DNA of 64,000 nt from Cyclobacteriaceae bacterium (GCA_028281285.1 JANQKF010000018.1:1-64000); one strand, 5' to 3'; counted from the stretch's first letter, positions 19,909 through 29,582 are shown. The notes: generated from the letters alone by a model not told the origin. Program-made: numbers and translations.

Positions 19909-20877
19909 TTAGAACCAAAGGTCTGACATATCCGACTTTTCGAGAATTTCCTCAAGTTCATCAGACATGGAAGGGAAGAAGTCAAGGCCAGTCATTTTTT
20001 CTACTTCATCAATGGTTACTACAAAACTCCTTAAATCTTCGCTGCTCTTTTCATTATTGAGCATGAAGGCAATGGCCTTAATCCCTGGCTTGGTGATGTC
20101 CAACAATACCTTGTAGTATCGCTCTGGTACGGAGACTTCATTATTGCCAATGGTCTCAAATTGTTTGTTTAACACCGGCCCGGTAACCACATAAAGGTGT
20201 TCGAATTCCAAGGCCCAATCACGGACTTTCTCTTCCAGCTTTCTCCAGATGCCACGATTGAAAGATGGAGCCTGAGGACTCATATTGCTCATATAAAAGG
20301 ATTGACTAAGGGCAAATTGACTGTATGAAAAATCAGCGGCTGGAGCTAAATGTCCTCGATCAAAACCAGAGCCTCTATAATCAGCTAGGGATGCGGATTT
20401 AGTTCTGACTCTTGGGTCTTCTCTAAAATCATCCTTCCTCTCAAATTTTTCGAGCCGAAGACTATCGGCAAAAAGCTGATAGGACACCCAGTTGGCCTGT
20501 TCATGATCTTCGATATACCTCAGGGTAAAATAAGGTCTTTCAATAATTGCCTCTTCAGTAGAATATTTTGGCCATCCGAAATCAAAGGCTTTCGTGAAAT
20601 AGAGGTCATAACCCTCGAGATTCGGTTTTAACGTTGGTTCGGAAGAATTTGGAGTGTTTGATTCTGGGACAGTCGACTCGGTAGAAGCAGGTTCATTATC
20701 ACTCTCAAGGAAACTGAGATTCAGCTTACCTTCCCAAATCGCCAGGCCGGCATATCCTGCTATTACAACAAGAAAAAGCAATAATGAGACTCTTCCCAGG
20801 CTCATTTTCGATGATGTTCTGGAAGTGGTTTTTTTCCGTTTGGTCTTATTCGTAGCTGGCTTTCTCTTCTGGGCCAT
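19909..20877 (-). CDS. Membrane-anchored/secreted DNA/RNA non-specific endonuclease (NUC1 family)
   Basis: DYRGSGFDRGHLAPAADF (DRGH motif), FYMSNMSPQAPSFNRGIWRKLE; N-terminal basic region plus TM. Confidence 0.9.
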   Translation of the reverse strand: MAQKRKPATNKTKRKKTTSRTSSKMSLGRVSLLLFLVVIAGYAGLAIWEGKLNLSFLESDNEPASTESTVPESNTPNSSEPTLKPNLEGYDLYFTKAFDFGWPKYSTEEAIIERPYFTLRYIEDHEQANWVSYQLFADSLRLEKFERKDDFREDPRVRTKSASLADYRGSGFDRGHLAPAADFSYSQFALSQSFYMSNMSPQAPSFNRGIWRKLEEKVRDWALEFEHLYVVTGPVLNKQFETIGNNEVSVPERYYKVLLDITKPGIKAIAFMLNNEKSSEDLRSFVVTIDEVEKMTGLDFFPSMSDELEEILEKSDMSDLWF

Positions 20878-20971
20878 TCTAAATCGTTTTCGCAATGATA
20901 AGGATAAAATGCAATTGTGGGGATTGAAATGCTTAAATTCAACATCAACTCAATTTTTTAACACCATTCAA

Positions 20972-23900
20972 ATGAATACGATAGAGACTAAGGCTGGCTT
21001 GAAAGTCATCAGAAATTTAGTTCTGATAACGGTTTTGAGCCTTGCCACCTTTTTTGATACTAATGCCTATTTCTGGTTCCAAGAGGAGCAAAAAGAAGAT
21101 ACAACTGGCCAAACTAAGTATAAAGACTTGCCACTAAAGGCCGAACGAACCTTGACTTTCAATACCAACGAGGGGACATGGCTATCAATTGACATTAGTC
21201 CCGATGGTCAAACAATAGCTTTTGACATGTTGGGTGATTTATACACCATGCCATTTACCGGAGGAAAAGCTACCTGGATTACTGATGGAATGGCCTATGA
21301 CACACATCCACGCTTTAGCCCGGATGGCAAGTCCATTGTTTTTACTTCTGATCGAAGTGGTAATGACAACATCTGGACCATGGAATTAGAGTCAAAAGAG
21401 ACCAAACAAATCACCAAAAGCCAAAATGAAAATTTTCAATCTGCTGAATGGTCTCCGGATGGAGAGTATCTTGTGGTATCGAGAGGAAGAAGAGCTTATA
21501 AGCTTTATATGTATCACAAAACCGGTGGCGGAGGATTTCAATTGATTAAGCAGCCTTCCAACCTGAAAACAATCGAACCTACTTTCAGCCCTGACGGTAG
21601 GTTTATCTACTATTCACGAAGAAATGGCGCCTGGAATTATAATGCTCAACTACCGCAGTATCAAATAGGTACTTATGATCGGGAGAACGGACAAAATTCA
21701 GTGATCACGTCTCGCTATGGCTCAGCATTTACTCCTACATTATCGCCCGATGGTAAATGGTTAGTATACGGATCTCGCTACGAAGATCAAACCGGTCTTG
21801 TGTTGAGAAACCTTGCCTCAGGCGATGAGAAATGGTTGGCCTATCCGGTTCAGAGAGATGAACAAGAGTCAATCGCTCCGCTGGGAGTATTGCCGGCAAT
21901 GTCTTTTACTCCAGATAGCAAAGAGTTGGTGGCTTCTTATGGTGGAAAACTTTATCGAATTCCAGTGGCTGGAGGGGATGCAATTGAAATCCCTCTAGAC
22001 GTGGATGTGGAGTTGGAGATGGGACCTCGTGTCAAATTTGACTATCCGATTTCTGATAATTCGGATATGATCGTGACCCAAATTCGAGACGCGGTGCCCT
22101 CTCCTGATGGTAGCAAATTGGCCTTTACATCACTGAACCGGTTGTATGTGATGGACATCCCGGATGGTGAGCCTAAAAGACTCACTTCTATGGAAATGAC
22201 TGAAGCACAACCGACTTGGTCTCCTGATGGAAAAATGGTGGCTTTTGTCACTTGGTCAGATAGTGATGGGGGAAGCATTTACAAGGTAAATGTGGATGGA
22301 AGACCTCGTCCTGAAAAGATAAGCACAGAAGCGGCAATTTATGGAACGCCAAGTTGGTCGACAGATAACAGAATTGTCTATACACGAGGCAGCGCGCAAA
22401 ATATGAAGGATGCAGCTGGGCCGTTTACGCCAAATGCTGCTTCTGACCTTTATTGGGTTTCGGCCAACGGTGGAGAAACACATTGGATCATGAAAACTAA
22501 TGGGAGAGGGAATCCCCATTTTGTGAAAGGAAGTGATCGAATTTACCTCAGCAGTTTCAGTGGTTTGAGCTCTGTCAGGTGGGATGGGACAGATGAAAAA
22601 CAACATGTGGCCATTACCGGGATCACCACTTTTGGTACTAACCCTGCCGAGCATCATGCACCTGATCATGGCTCAGGACACATACATGGCTTGCTTTATA
22701 TGGAAGATGCAAGGGAGAACAACCCTCCAACGAGAGCAGCCTGGATTAGAATGGCACCGGAGGGGGATAAAGCTCTGGCTCAAGTGAATAATGACATTTA
22801 TGTAGTGACTGTACCTAAACTGGGACAAACGCCCACTATTTCCGTGGCTAACCCAGCCTCCTCTCAGTTCCCATCCTGGAAATTGACCGAAATAGGAGGG
22901 CAATTCCCGGCATGGTCGCATAGTGCCAAAAAAGTACACTGGTCGATAGGAAACGCTCACTTCATTTATGACCTGGATGAGGCAAAGGCGTTTAAGGACA
23001 GCGTGGATTTGGCTAAAAAAGAGAAAGAGAAGGCAGAAAAGGCGAAATCGAAAGAGGAAAAGGAAAAAGAGAAGAAAGAAAAAGAAGAAGCGGAAAAAGA
23101 TAAAACGGACGAAGAAAAAGAAGCCGATAAGAAGAAAAAGGAGGAAGAGAATAAGGCATATGAGCCTATTGAATTCCGAGTTGAGATTACCGCCCAAAAA
23201 GATGTGCCTGAAGGGCGTGCGTTATTGAAAGGAGCAAGGATCGTCACAATGAATGGTGATGAAGTGATCGAGAATGGTGATGTCCTTATTGAAAATGCCC
23301 GGATTAAGGCTATTGGCCCATCAGGTAGTTTGAATGTGCCGAGAAGGACACAAACCATTGATGTCTCAGGCAAAACAATCATTCCAGGTATGGTCGACAC
23401 GCATGCTCACATGTGGCCAGCATGGGGTATTCATAAGAATCAAGTTTGGATCTATGCTGCTAACCTGGCCTACGGTGTAACGACAACACGTGATCCTCAG
23501 ACGGCAACCACTGATGTATTGACCTATTCCGATATGGTTGAGACAGGTCAGATCGTTGGTCCAAGGGTGTATTCCACAGGACCTGGTGTCGGCTTTTGGA
23601 TGTACAATATGAAGAGTCTGGAGCATACTAGAAAAGTGCTGAAACAGTACAGCGAATACTACAATACCAAGACGATCAAGATGTACCTGACTGGTAACAG
23701 GAAGCATAGGCAATGGATAATTCAAGCTTCCAGGGAACAGAAACTGATGCCTACAACAGAAGGTGGTCTTGATTTTAAACACAACATGGCCAATTTGGTG
23801 GATGGTTATCCGGGTCATGAACATGCACTACCTATACATCCGTTATACAAGGATGTAACCAAGGTGGTAGCTGATTCAAAAATGGCCTATACACCCACAC

Positions 23901-24469
23901 TTTTGGTAGCTTATGGAGGTCCGTGGGCTGAGAATTATTTCTATTCACGTGAAAACCCATACCACGATAAGAAGTTGAGCTACTTTACGCCTTATAACGA
24001 ACTAGCACCTAAGTCCAGAAGGAGACCGGGTTGGTTTATGGATGAGGAACATGTATTTCAGAAGCATGCCGAAGGGGTTAATTCTGTGGTAGAACAAGGT
24101 GGCCTGGCCGGGGTTGGAAGTCACGGTCAGTTACAGGGCCTTGGATATCACTGGGAACTTTGGGCAATGGCTTCCGGAGGCATGACCCCGATGAACGCCT
24201 TGAAGACAGCAACTATCCTGGGAGCTGAGGCTATCGGCTTGGAGAAGGATCTCGGTTCTTTGGAGGTAGGAAAACTTGCTGATCTGATTATTCTGGATAA
24301 GAATCCTTTGGAGGACATCCGAAATACCAATACTATTCTTCAAGTGATGAAGAACGGAAGGTTATACGATGGGAATACGCTGGACGAAGTTTACCCCCGT
24401 AAGAAAAAGGCTGATCCGTTCTGGTGGCATACTTCCAAACCCGAAGGGCTACCGGGAATCAAAAAATAA
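20972..24469 (+). CDS. Secreted TolB-like beta-propeller/amidohydrolase fusion
   Basis: SPDGQTIAF/SPDGKSIVF PD40 repeats; GKTIIPGMVDTHAHMWP, GSHGQLQGLG, LGSLEVGKLADLIILDKNPL. Listed start at 20654 overlaps the opposite gene; ATG 20972 precedes a signal sequence. Confidence 0.88.
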   Translation: MNTIETKAGLKVIRNLVLITVLSLATFFDTNAYFWFQEEQKEDTTGQTKYKDLPLKAERTLTFNTNEGTWLSIDISPDGQTIAFDMLGDLYTMPFTGGKATWITDGMAYDTHPRFSPDGKSIVFTSDRSGNDNIWTMELESKETKQITKSQNENFQSAEWSPDGEYLVVSRGRRAYKLYMYHKTGGGGFQLIKQPSNLKTIEPTFSPDGRFIYYSRRNGAWNYNAQLPQYQIGTYDRENGQNSVITSRYGSAFTPTLSPDGKWLVYGSRYEDQTGLVLRNLASGDEKWLAYPVQRDEQESIAPLGVLPAMSFTPDSKELVASYGGKLYRIPVAGGDAIEIPLDVDVELEMGPRVKFDYPISDNSDMIVTQIRDAVPSPDGSKLAFTSLNRLYVMDIPDGEPKRLTSMEMTEAQPTWSPDGKMVAFVTWSDSDGGSIYKVNVDGRPRPEKISTEAAIYGTPSWSTDNRIVYTRGSAQNMKDAAGPFTPNAASDLYWVSANGGETHWIMKTNGRGNPHFVKGSDRIYLSSFSGLSSVRWDGTDEKQHVAITGITTFGTNPAEHHAPDHGSGHIHGLLYMEDARENNPPTRAAWIRMAPEGDKALAQVNNDIYVVTVPKLGQTPTISVANPASSQFPSWKLTEIGGQFPAWSHSAKKVHWSIGNAHFIYDLDEAKAFKDSVDLAKKEKEKAEKAKSKEEKEKEKKEKEEAEKDKTDEEKEADKKKKEEENKAYEPIEFRVEITAQKDVPEGRALLKGARIVTMNGDEVIENGDVLIENARIKAIGPSGSLNVPRRTQTIDVSGKTIIPGMVDTHAHMWPAWGIHKNQVWIYAANLAYGVTTTRDPQTATTDVLTYSDMVETGQIVGPRVYSTGPGVGFWMYNMKSLEHTRKVLKQYSEYYNTKTIKMYLTGNRKHRQWIIQASREQKLMPTTEGGLDFKHNMANLVDGYPGHEHALPIHPLYKDVTKVVADSKMAYTPTLLVAYGGPWAENYFYSRENPYHDKKLSYFTPYNELAPKSRRRPGWFMDEEHVFQKHAEGVNSVVEQGGLAGVGSHGQLQGLGYHWELWAMASGGMTPMNALKTATILGAEAIGLEKDLGSLEVGKLADLIILDKNPLEDIRNTNTILQVMKNGRLYDGNTLDEVYPRKKKADPFWWHTSKPEGLPGIKK

Positions 24470-24493
24470 AGGACCTTTCAAGACTAATACAGT

Positions 24494-24527
24494 AGAAAAG
24501 GCCCAATCTTAAGGTTGGGCCTTTTCT
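24494..24527. terminator. Rho-independent terminator
   Basis: AGAAAAGGCCCAA-TCTTAAGG-TTGGGCCTTTTCT. Confidence 0.85.
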
Positions 24528-24571
24528 GGTATTGATGCCCATGAAATTAAAATTGTAATTTAGATAAGCAC

Positions 24572-24601
24572 CTTGTCAGGTTTCCAAACTGGCATGCGTC
24601 T
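24572..24601 (+). promoter_or_regulatory. Putative ECF-sigma promoter P1 (CTTGTCAGGTTT-N13-CGTCT)
   Basis: Same motif and spacing recurs at 26739-26768. Confidence 0.65.
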
Positions 24602-24620
24602 GATAGGTGTAGATTCCAGG

Positions 24621-25121
24621 ATGAACGATATATTTTTTAAGCAAAAAGTAATCTCGAAAAAAGGCATGATGTTTAGGGCCGCTTTGAGAATACTGGGAAA
24701 CAGGGCAGATGCCGAAGATGCGACTTCAGAGGCCATTTTGAAGCTTTGGGTCAAACGAGATCAGCTTAATAGATATGAGAATTTGGATCGAATCCTTTAT
24801 ACGGTTGTCAAAAACCAGTGTCTGGATATGTTAAGAGCAAACAATAGCTTTTTACCCATTCAGGAAGAATTTAAGCTCTATTCTCAAGATACATCATCAG
24901 ACTCAAAGGCAAACGAGAGGCTTGACAAAGTCAAAAAAATAATCAACTCGCTACCTGATAAACAGAAGATGATGATGCATTTCAGAATGACCGAGGGCTA
25001 CTCAATGCAAAAGATAGCGGACTTGATGAATGAGAAAGTGAATACGGTAGAAGTGACCCTTTCAAGGGCTAGGAAAAAAATTAGGGAACAGTATGAAAAA
25101 GATGTCACTCAATCACATTAA
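24621..25121 (+). CDS. ECF-type RNA polymerase sigma factor
   Basis: MFRAALRILGNRADAEDATSEAILKLW, LPDKQKMMMHFRMTEGYSMQKIADLMNEKVNTVEVTLSRARKKIRE. Listed start (TTG 24573) lies inside the putative -35, so ATG 24621 is preferred. Confidence 0.88.
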   Translation: MNDIFFKQKVISKKGMMFRAALRILGNRADAEDATSEAILKLWVKRDQLNRYENLDRILYTVVKNQCLDMLRANNSFLPIQEEFKLYSQDTSSDSKANERLDKVKKIINSLPDKQKMMMHFRMTEGYSMQKIADLMNEKVNTVEVTLSRARKKIREQYEKDVTQSH

Positions 25122-25869
25122 ATATCTTCTGGATAAGTATCTGGAAGGCAAAACCTCACTAAAGGAAGAAGAGACTCTGATTGACTTTTTTCAATCGGGT
25201 GATATTCCCGAAGAGCTTGAGCAGTACACAGCAGAGTTCAGTCACTACGGTATTTCAAGATCTGAAGAACCTGGTGATCTTGTCCAAGACACAATCGACA
25301 GTCTTAATTTAGAAGCGAAAGTCAGATCAAACTTTTATGCTTCTCCCTGGTATAGAGTGGCCGCAACATTCCTGTTAGTAGCTGTTGCTTTCTTGTCTGG
25401 ATATGGTCTTAATGTGAGAAACGACCTCCAGAATGAGGTCCACTCATTAAAAGACGAACTTTTGGATTTAAAAGAGACTACTGTGCAGGTCATGTTAAAG
25501 GGAGAATCCTCCCATCAGAGAATTCAGGCTTTGGTGATAGCCAGCCAACTTGAAACGGTGTCCGAAGAACTAATCGGTAATGTCCTGGCTACCTTCAATG
25601 AGGACAAAAGCCCGATGGTTAGGAGCGTGGCCCTGGAGTTTCTGGGAATGCACAGTCAGTCAGAATCCGTACGGTCAGTTTTGGTCAATTTACTTCAAGA
25701 ACAAGATTTGCTTTCGCTCCAAATAGAATTGCTCTGGCTGATTCAAGAATCTGGTGATGAGCAATTGATCGAAGAACTTCGTGAGCTTTTGGACTCAACG
25801 GATGTGAGCGAGGAACTAAAGGAAGAGATTAAACTTGTGATTCAAAACGACAAAACTCAAAGTATATGA
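25093..25869 (+). CDS. Putative anti-sigma factor: single-TM protein with C-terminal HEAT-like repeats
   Basis: Overlaps the sigma ORF; about 95-aa N-terminal part, TM (VAATFLLVAVAFLSGYGL), coiled coil, HEAT-like helices (SPMVRSVALEFLGMHSQSESVRSVLVNLLQEQD). Confidence 0.65.
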   Translation: MKKMSLNHIKYLLDKYLEGKTSLKEEETLIDFFQSGDIPEELEQYTAEFSHYGISRSEEPGDLVQDTIDSLNLEAKVRSNFYASPWYRVAATFLLVAVAFLSGYGLNVRNDLQNEVHSLKDELLDLKETTVQVMLKGESSHQRIQALVIASQLETVSEELIGNVLATFNEDKSPMVRSVALEFLGMHSQSESVRSVLVNLLQEQDLLSLQIELLWLIQESGDEQLIEELRELLDSTDVSEELKEEIKLVIQNDKTQSI

Positions 25870-26678
25870 AAAAGTGGATAACAACGCTGTTTGCCTTGGT
25901 TATTGTCCTCAATTGGTCTTTTGGTCAGTCCAATTCGGAATTGGAAATCATTCCAGAAAATCCTGGTAAACCAATCACCTTGTCCATAGGTCATTTGTAC
26001 ACTAGCGTGGATGTGACCGGGTACGATGGCACTTCAATTCTGGTTGAATTATATAGAGGAAACGGTCGGTCAAGGATTAAAAATCCCCCGGTTCGTTATA
26101 CTGAAAATAACAATGAAATCACACTTGACCATGGTCTTCTCACTACTAAAAACTTGCTTTTCAAGCTCAAGGTACCCAGAAACACCATTTTGGATTTTCA
26201 TGGCAGCCTGGCTTCATTCTTTAAGGTGAATGACATGCAATCGGATGTGACTATCAAATCGAATCAGGCAGACATAGAAATTAACAATCTTGTCGGCAAC
26301 CTTGAAGCCAAGACATTCAGGGGGGATATCATCGTCAATAACCTCGAAGGTTCACCATTATTGGAAACTAATAATGGAGATGTAACGCTGAATTTCGTGA
26401 AATTGCCAGAAGGTTATCCGAACATAGTTAAGTCGTTGTACGGGGCGATTAAACTTTATCTTGACCCGAACGACAAGGTTACATTCCGATTTAGGATGAA
26501 CTTCAACTTTGAAAAAATCAAATCTGATTTCCGGTTCCAACTGACCAATCCCAATTCCTTTCCTATGGGAGTAGATAGTAGAACAAATTTCTATAGAACT
26601 ATAAACGGGGGAGGAACGCCAATCTATATCCGACAGTTTAAGGGTTCGGTGGAAATTATAAGCAACGCAAGAGAATAA
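25866..26678 (+). CDS. Secreted DUF4097-like (beta-helical adhesin-like) protein
   Basis: Signal peptide; VTIKSNQADIEINNLVGNLEAKTFRGDIIVNNLEGSPLLETNNGDVTL; ATGA overlap with upstream gene. Confidence 0.65.
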   Translation: MKKWITTLFALVIVLNWSFGQSNSELEIIPENPGKPITLSIGHLYTSVDVTGYDGTSILVELYRGNGRSRIKNPPVRYTENNNEITLDHGLLTTKNLLFKLKVPRNTILDFHGSLASFFKVNDMQSDVTIKSNQADIEINNLVGNLEAKTFRGDIIVNNLEGSPLLETNNGDVTLNFVKLPEGYPNIVKSLYGAIKLYLDPNDKVTFRFRMNFNFEKIKSDFRFQLTNPNSFPMGVDSRTNFYRTINGGGTPIYIRQFKGSVEIISNARE

Positions 26679-26738
26679 TAACAGAGTATCTAAATAATAC
26701 CTAGCGTCAATTTAGCACACGAATAAATTATCAATCCA

Positions 26739-26768
26739 CTTGTCAGGTTTTTCAATTACCTCCCGTCT
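26739..26768 (+). promoter_or_regulatory. Putative ECF-sigma promoter P2 (CTTGTCAGGTTT-N13-CGTCT)
   Basis: Identical 12-mer and 5-mer with identical 13-nt spacing to P1 at 24572. Confidence 0.65.
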
Positions 26769-26800
26769 TGATGGTAATTCAGATGTAAAGAATCAGCACA

Positions 26801-28135
26801 ATGGAATCGAGGAATATTTTAAGAAGCCGGATTACGACTATCATTCTGGTGGCCATTTTGTCTTTTGCTCAATTTGTCGAAGCTCAAACTTTAAAAAATA
26901 GTGAAGTCGAGAAATGGAGAGCAGACTTACAATTTCTCAAAGAACAACTGGAAGAAAGGCATGTCGATTTGTACCATAAAACTTCTAAGGAGGAATTCGA
27001 AGCAACATTTAATGCTTTAATTGAGCAAATGCCTTCACTAACGGAGCCTGAAGTCCTGGTAAAAGTTGCTCAATTGATAGCACTGATAGGAGACGGTCAC
27101 ACCTCCTTTTATGCTGGTAACCAGAAAAAGAAGTGGTTCGGATTTTATGCCATTAAATTCTGGTCATTTTCAGATGGTATTTATGTGATAGGGGCCGACT
27201 TGGAGCATAAGGACCTTATCGGTAAGCGATTGGTTGCCATCGATAAAACGAGCGTTGAAGATGCGATTAACCTTGTGAGCACCACGATAAGTGCCGACAA
27301 TCCGATGGAATATCAATATACAGTTCCATACGATCTGAATAGGGCCGAGTTATTGCATGTTCTCAAGATATCAGAGTCCTCCAAAGAGGCAACATTCAAG
27401 TTTGAAGACGGCTCGAGTTCAACTTTTAAATCCATAGGGCTAAAACCCTTTCGAAATGCGGAATGGTATTCTGCGCATCCGCTGTATAAAGGAGAACGTC
27501 CCCCAAGCATGCGCCTGGAATTTCTTTTTGCCACACCTTTGACTTTACCACACCTCAAAGAGCGAAAGTACTACTGGTATGCTCATTTGCCAGATGAGAA
27601 TGCGATCTACTTTCAGTACAACGTATGTTGGGATCAAAAAGACAGACCCACATTTGCAGCAGTTACCGAGGAGATGTTCAAGTTTATGGATGAAAATCCC
27701 GTAGAAAGGCTGATCATAGATGTGAGGCAGAACACTGGAGGAGAACCCGCGATAGCCCAACCTTTGATTGATGAGCTTTCAAAGAGAAAAGAGTTTACAG
27801 AAGAAGGAAGGCTATTCGTGTTAACAGGAAGAAGAACTTTCTCGGCAGCACTAACTAATGCAGCCCATTTAAGAAGCAAAGTGAACGCAAGGGTCGTGGG
27901 GGAATCCCCAAGAGGTAAGCCCAATAATCCGAGTGAGGGTAGGGATATTGACCTAAAAAAAACCAAGATCTGGTTGACAGTTTCCACGCAGTTTGTGGAA
28001 AGGGATAATGCCTTGGGTGACGCGGACTACTTACCAGTAGAGATCGAAGTGCCGGTATCATTTGAAGAATATCAATCAGGAATTGATAGGGTATTGGAAG
28101 CAGCATTGAAGGCAGAAATTAAAAGCAAAAAGTAA
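26801..28135 (+). CDS. Secreted S41-like peptidase family protein
   Basis: RLIIDVRQNTGGEPAIAQPLIDEL, FVLTGRRTFSAALTNA, VVGESPRGKPN. Confidence 0.75.
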   Translation: MESRNILRSRITTIILVAILSFAQFVEAQTLKNSEVEKWRADLQFLKEQLEERHVDLYHKTSKEEFEATFNALIEQMPSLTEPEVLVKVAQLIALIGDGHTSFYAGNQKKKWFGFYAIKFWSFSDGIYVIGADLEHKDLIGKRLVAIDKTSVEDAINLVSTTISADNPMEYQYTVPYDLNRAELLHVLKISESSKEATFKFEDGSSSTFKSIGLKPFRNAEWYSAHPLYKGERPPSMRLEFLFATPLTLPHLKERKYYWYAHLPDENAIYFQYNVCWDQKDRPTFAAVTEEMFKFMDENPVERLIIDVRQNTGGEPAIAQPLIDELSKRKEFTEEGRLFVLTGRRTFSAALTNAAHLRSKVNARVVGESPRGKPNNPSEGRDIDLKKTKIWLTVSTQFVERDNALGDADYLPVEIEVPVSFEEYQSGIDRVLEAALKAEIKSKK

Positions 28136-28914
28136 TGAAAGGTATAAGCAGGAATTTGATAGGTGGATTGGCACTGGCAGTTCTTTCATCTATAGTAGTT
28201 GATCAGGATGAGGAAATTATGATGCGCCATGACGTGGATGAAAACAAATACATCGAACTCGGTAAAAAATATGCTGAACCGTTGGCTCATTTTGGTATTG
28301 CTAATGGGACTCTAATTGCTCCAAGGTGGATTTTGACGGCTGCTCATGTGGCCAACCATAGCAGGTTCCCGGATTCTGTAAGGTTAGGTGACAGGAAATA
28401 TAAAATCGAGGAAACTGTATTCGGACCAAATTACAACGGGCGACCTGGGGCTCATAAGGATATTGCTCTGGTTATGATAGAAGAGCCAATTACTCACATC
28501 AAACCGGTAAAGCTTTACAGGAAGTCCGATGAAGTCGGGCAGACGGTAATATTCGTAGGTACAGGATATGCGGGACATGGAGATAAAGGGCTTGCCGGAG
28601 AAACCAATCGGGACAGGAAGGTGAGGGGAGCTGAAAACAAGATAACTGGAATCTATCGGCAACGCGCTATCACCTTTACCTTTGATGCCCCCGATTCACC
28701 AGATGCTCTGCCTCTGGAAGGAATTAGTGGCCCGGGTGATAGTGGTGGTCCGGCCTTTATTGTAGAGGGAGGTGAAGTGTTTATTGCTGGTGTAAGCTCG
28801 CAACAAGACCTGATGAACAGACCTGCAGAGGGCATGTATGGCGTAGTTGAACGCTACAGTCGGGTGTCTTCCTATTATGACTGGATAATGGAGACCATAA
28901 AGGGGGGAAAGTGA
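28135..28914 (+). CDS. Trypsin-like serine protease
   Basis: WILTAAHV, HKDIALVMIEEP, GISGPGDSGGPAFI; stop/start overlap TAATG. Confidence 0.9.
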   Translation: MKGISRNLIGGLALAVLSSIVVDQDEEIMMRHDVDENKYIELGKKYAEPLAHFGIANGTLIAPRWILTAAHVANHSRFPDSVRLGDRKYKIEETVFGPNYNGRPGAHKDIALVMIEEPITHIKPVKLYRKSDEVGQTVIFVGTGYAGHGDKGLAGETNRDRKVRGAENKITGIYRQRAITFTFDAPDSPDALPLEGISGPGDSGGPAFIVEGGEVFIAGVSSQQDLMNRPAEGMYGVVERYSRVSSYYDWIMETIKGGK

Positions 28915-28969
28915 ATGGTAATTGTCATGATTGATATCACCAGCCCTCTCATGAACTCTAATATCGGAT

Positions 28970-29482
28970 TCAATGGATTTTCTTAATTCTGGTAGTGTCA
29001 CCTTTCACCCATGTTTGACCGTTATCGTTTGATCGCTGGCCGATCACAGCATATTCATTGTCCTTGACTTCCGTGAATTCAAGTCGATAAATGTGATCGA
29101 GGGTTCTGGAGCCACCAGTCCTCAGTTGATAGGTGATGCCGTTTTCCCGGACCCATTGGAATGTGGACATGGAGCCCGAACTGAATACATAAGTCTCCTC
29201 CCATAGATTTGATGTGGGGTCTAGAAATCCAAGTGTTTGGTATATGAAAGTACTGTCCTTTGCAACGAAACGCTGTGTGATTGCGCAACCCATTAAATCC
29301 AGTTTGGAGGTTAAGGTTCCGGTAAAAGTTTCGTTCGATCCTTCTACCCGATACTCCTCCCAAGTACCCAAATAGGATTTGAAGATTTCATGGTGTTTTT
29401 CAGGGCATTTTGGTGAGCTGTCTTGAGCAGAAATGGCTAGTGGAGCAATAAGAAAAAGGATTAGAGTTAAGGTTGGTTTCAT
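28970..29482 (-). CDS. Secreted hypothetical protein (DUF1579-like)
   Basis: Signal peptide; HHEIFKSYLGTWEEYRVEGSNETFTGTLTSKLDLMGCAI. Confidence 0.55.
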   Translation of the reverse strand: MKPTLTLILFLIAPLAISAQDSSPKCPEKHHEIFKSYLGTWEEYRVEGSNETFTGTLTSKLDLMGCAITQRFVAKDSTFIYQTLGFLDPTSNLWEETYVFSSGSMSTFQWVRENGITYQLRTGGSRTLDHIYRLEFTEVKDNEYAVIGQRSNDNGQTWVKGDTTRIKKIH

Positions 29483-29582
29483 GGTTGAAAAAGTATGTTC
29501 AGAAGAACGCTACTCTCTTATTTAGGTTCTTCTTTTTAGACAAGCATCAACTCTCTATCGTCATAATCAGCCTGGAATTCGA

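Noticed and set aside
20654-20971. N-terminal extension of the 1271-aa ORF
   Set aside because: Overlaps the endonuclease gene on the opposite strand and lacks a signal peptide; ATG 20972 gives a proper secretion signal.
22968-23228. Plus-strand 86-aa Arg/Lys-rich ORF
   Set aside because: Alternative frame of the same Lys/Glu-rich linker inside a well-supported CDS.
22673-23400. Minus-strand ORFs (174 aa and 144 aa) rich in Phe/Leu or Ser/Phe
   Set aside because: They are antisense to the Lys/Glu-rich linker of the amidohydrolase gene; composition is an artefact of GAA/AAG-rich coding sequence.
24573-24620. Upstream TTG start of the ECF sigma ORF
   Set aside because: It lies within the putative -35 to -10 promoter region, so it would not be transcribed.
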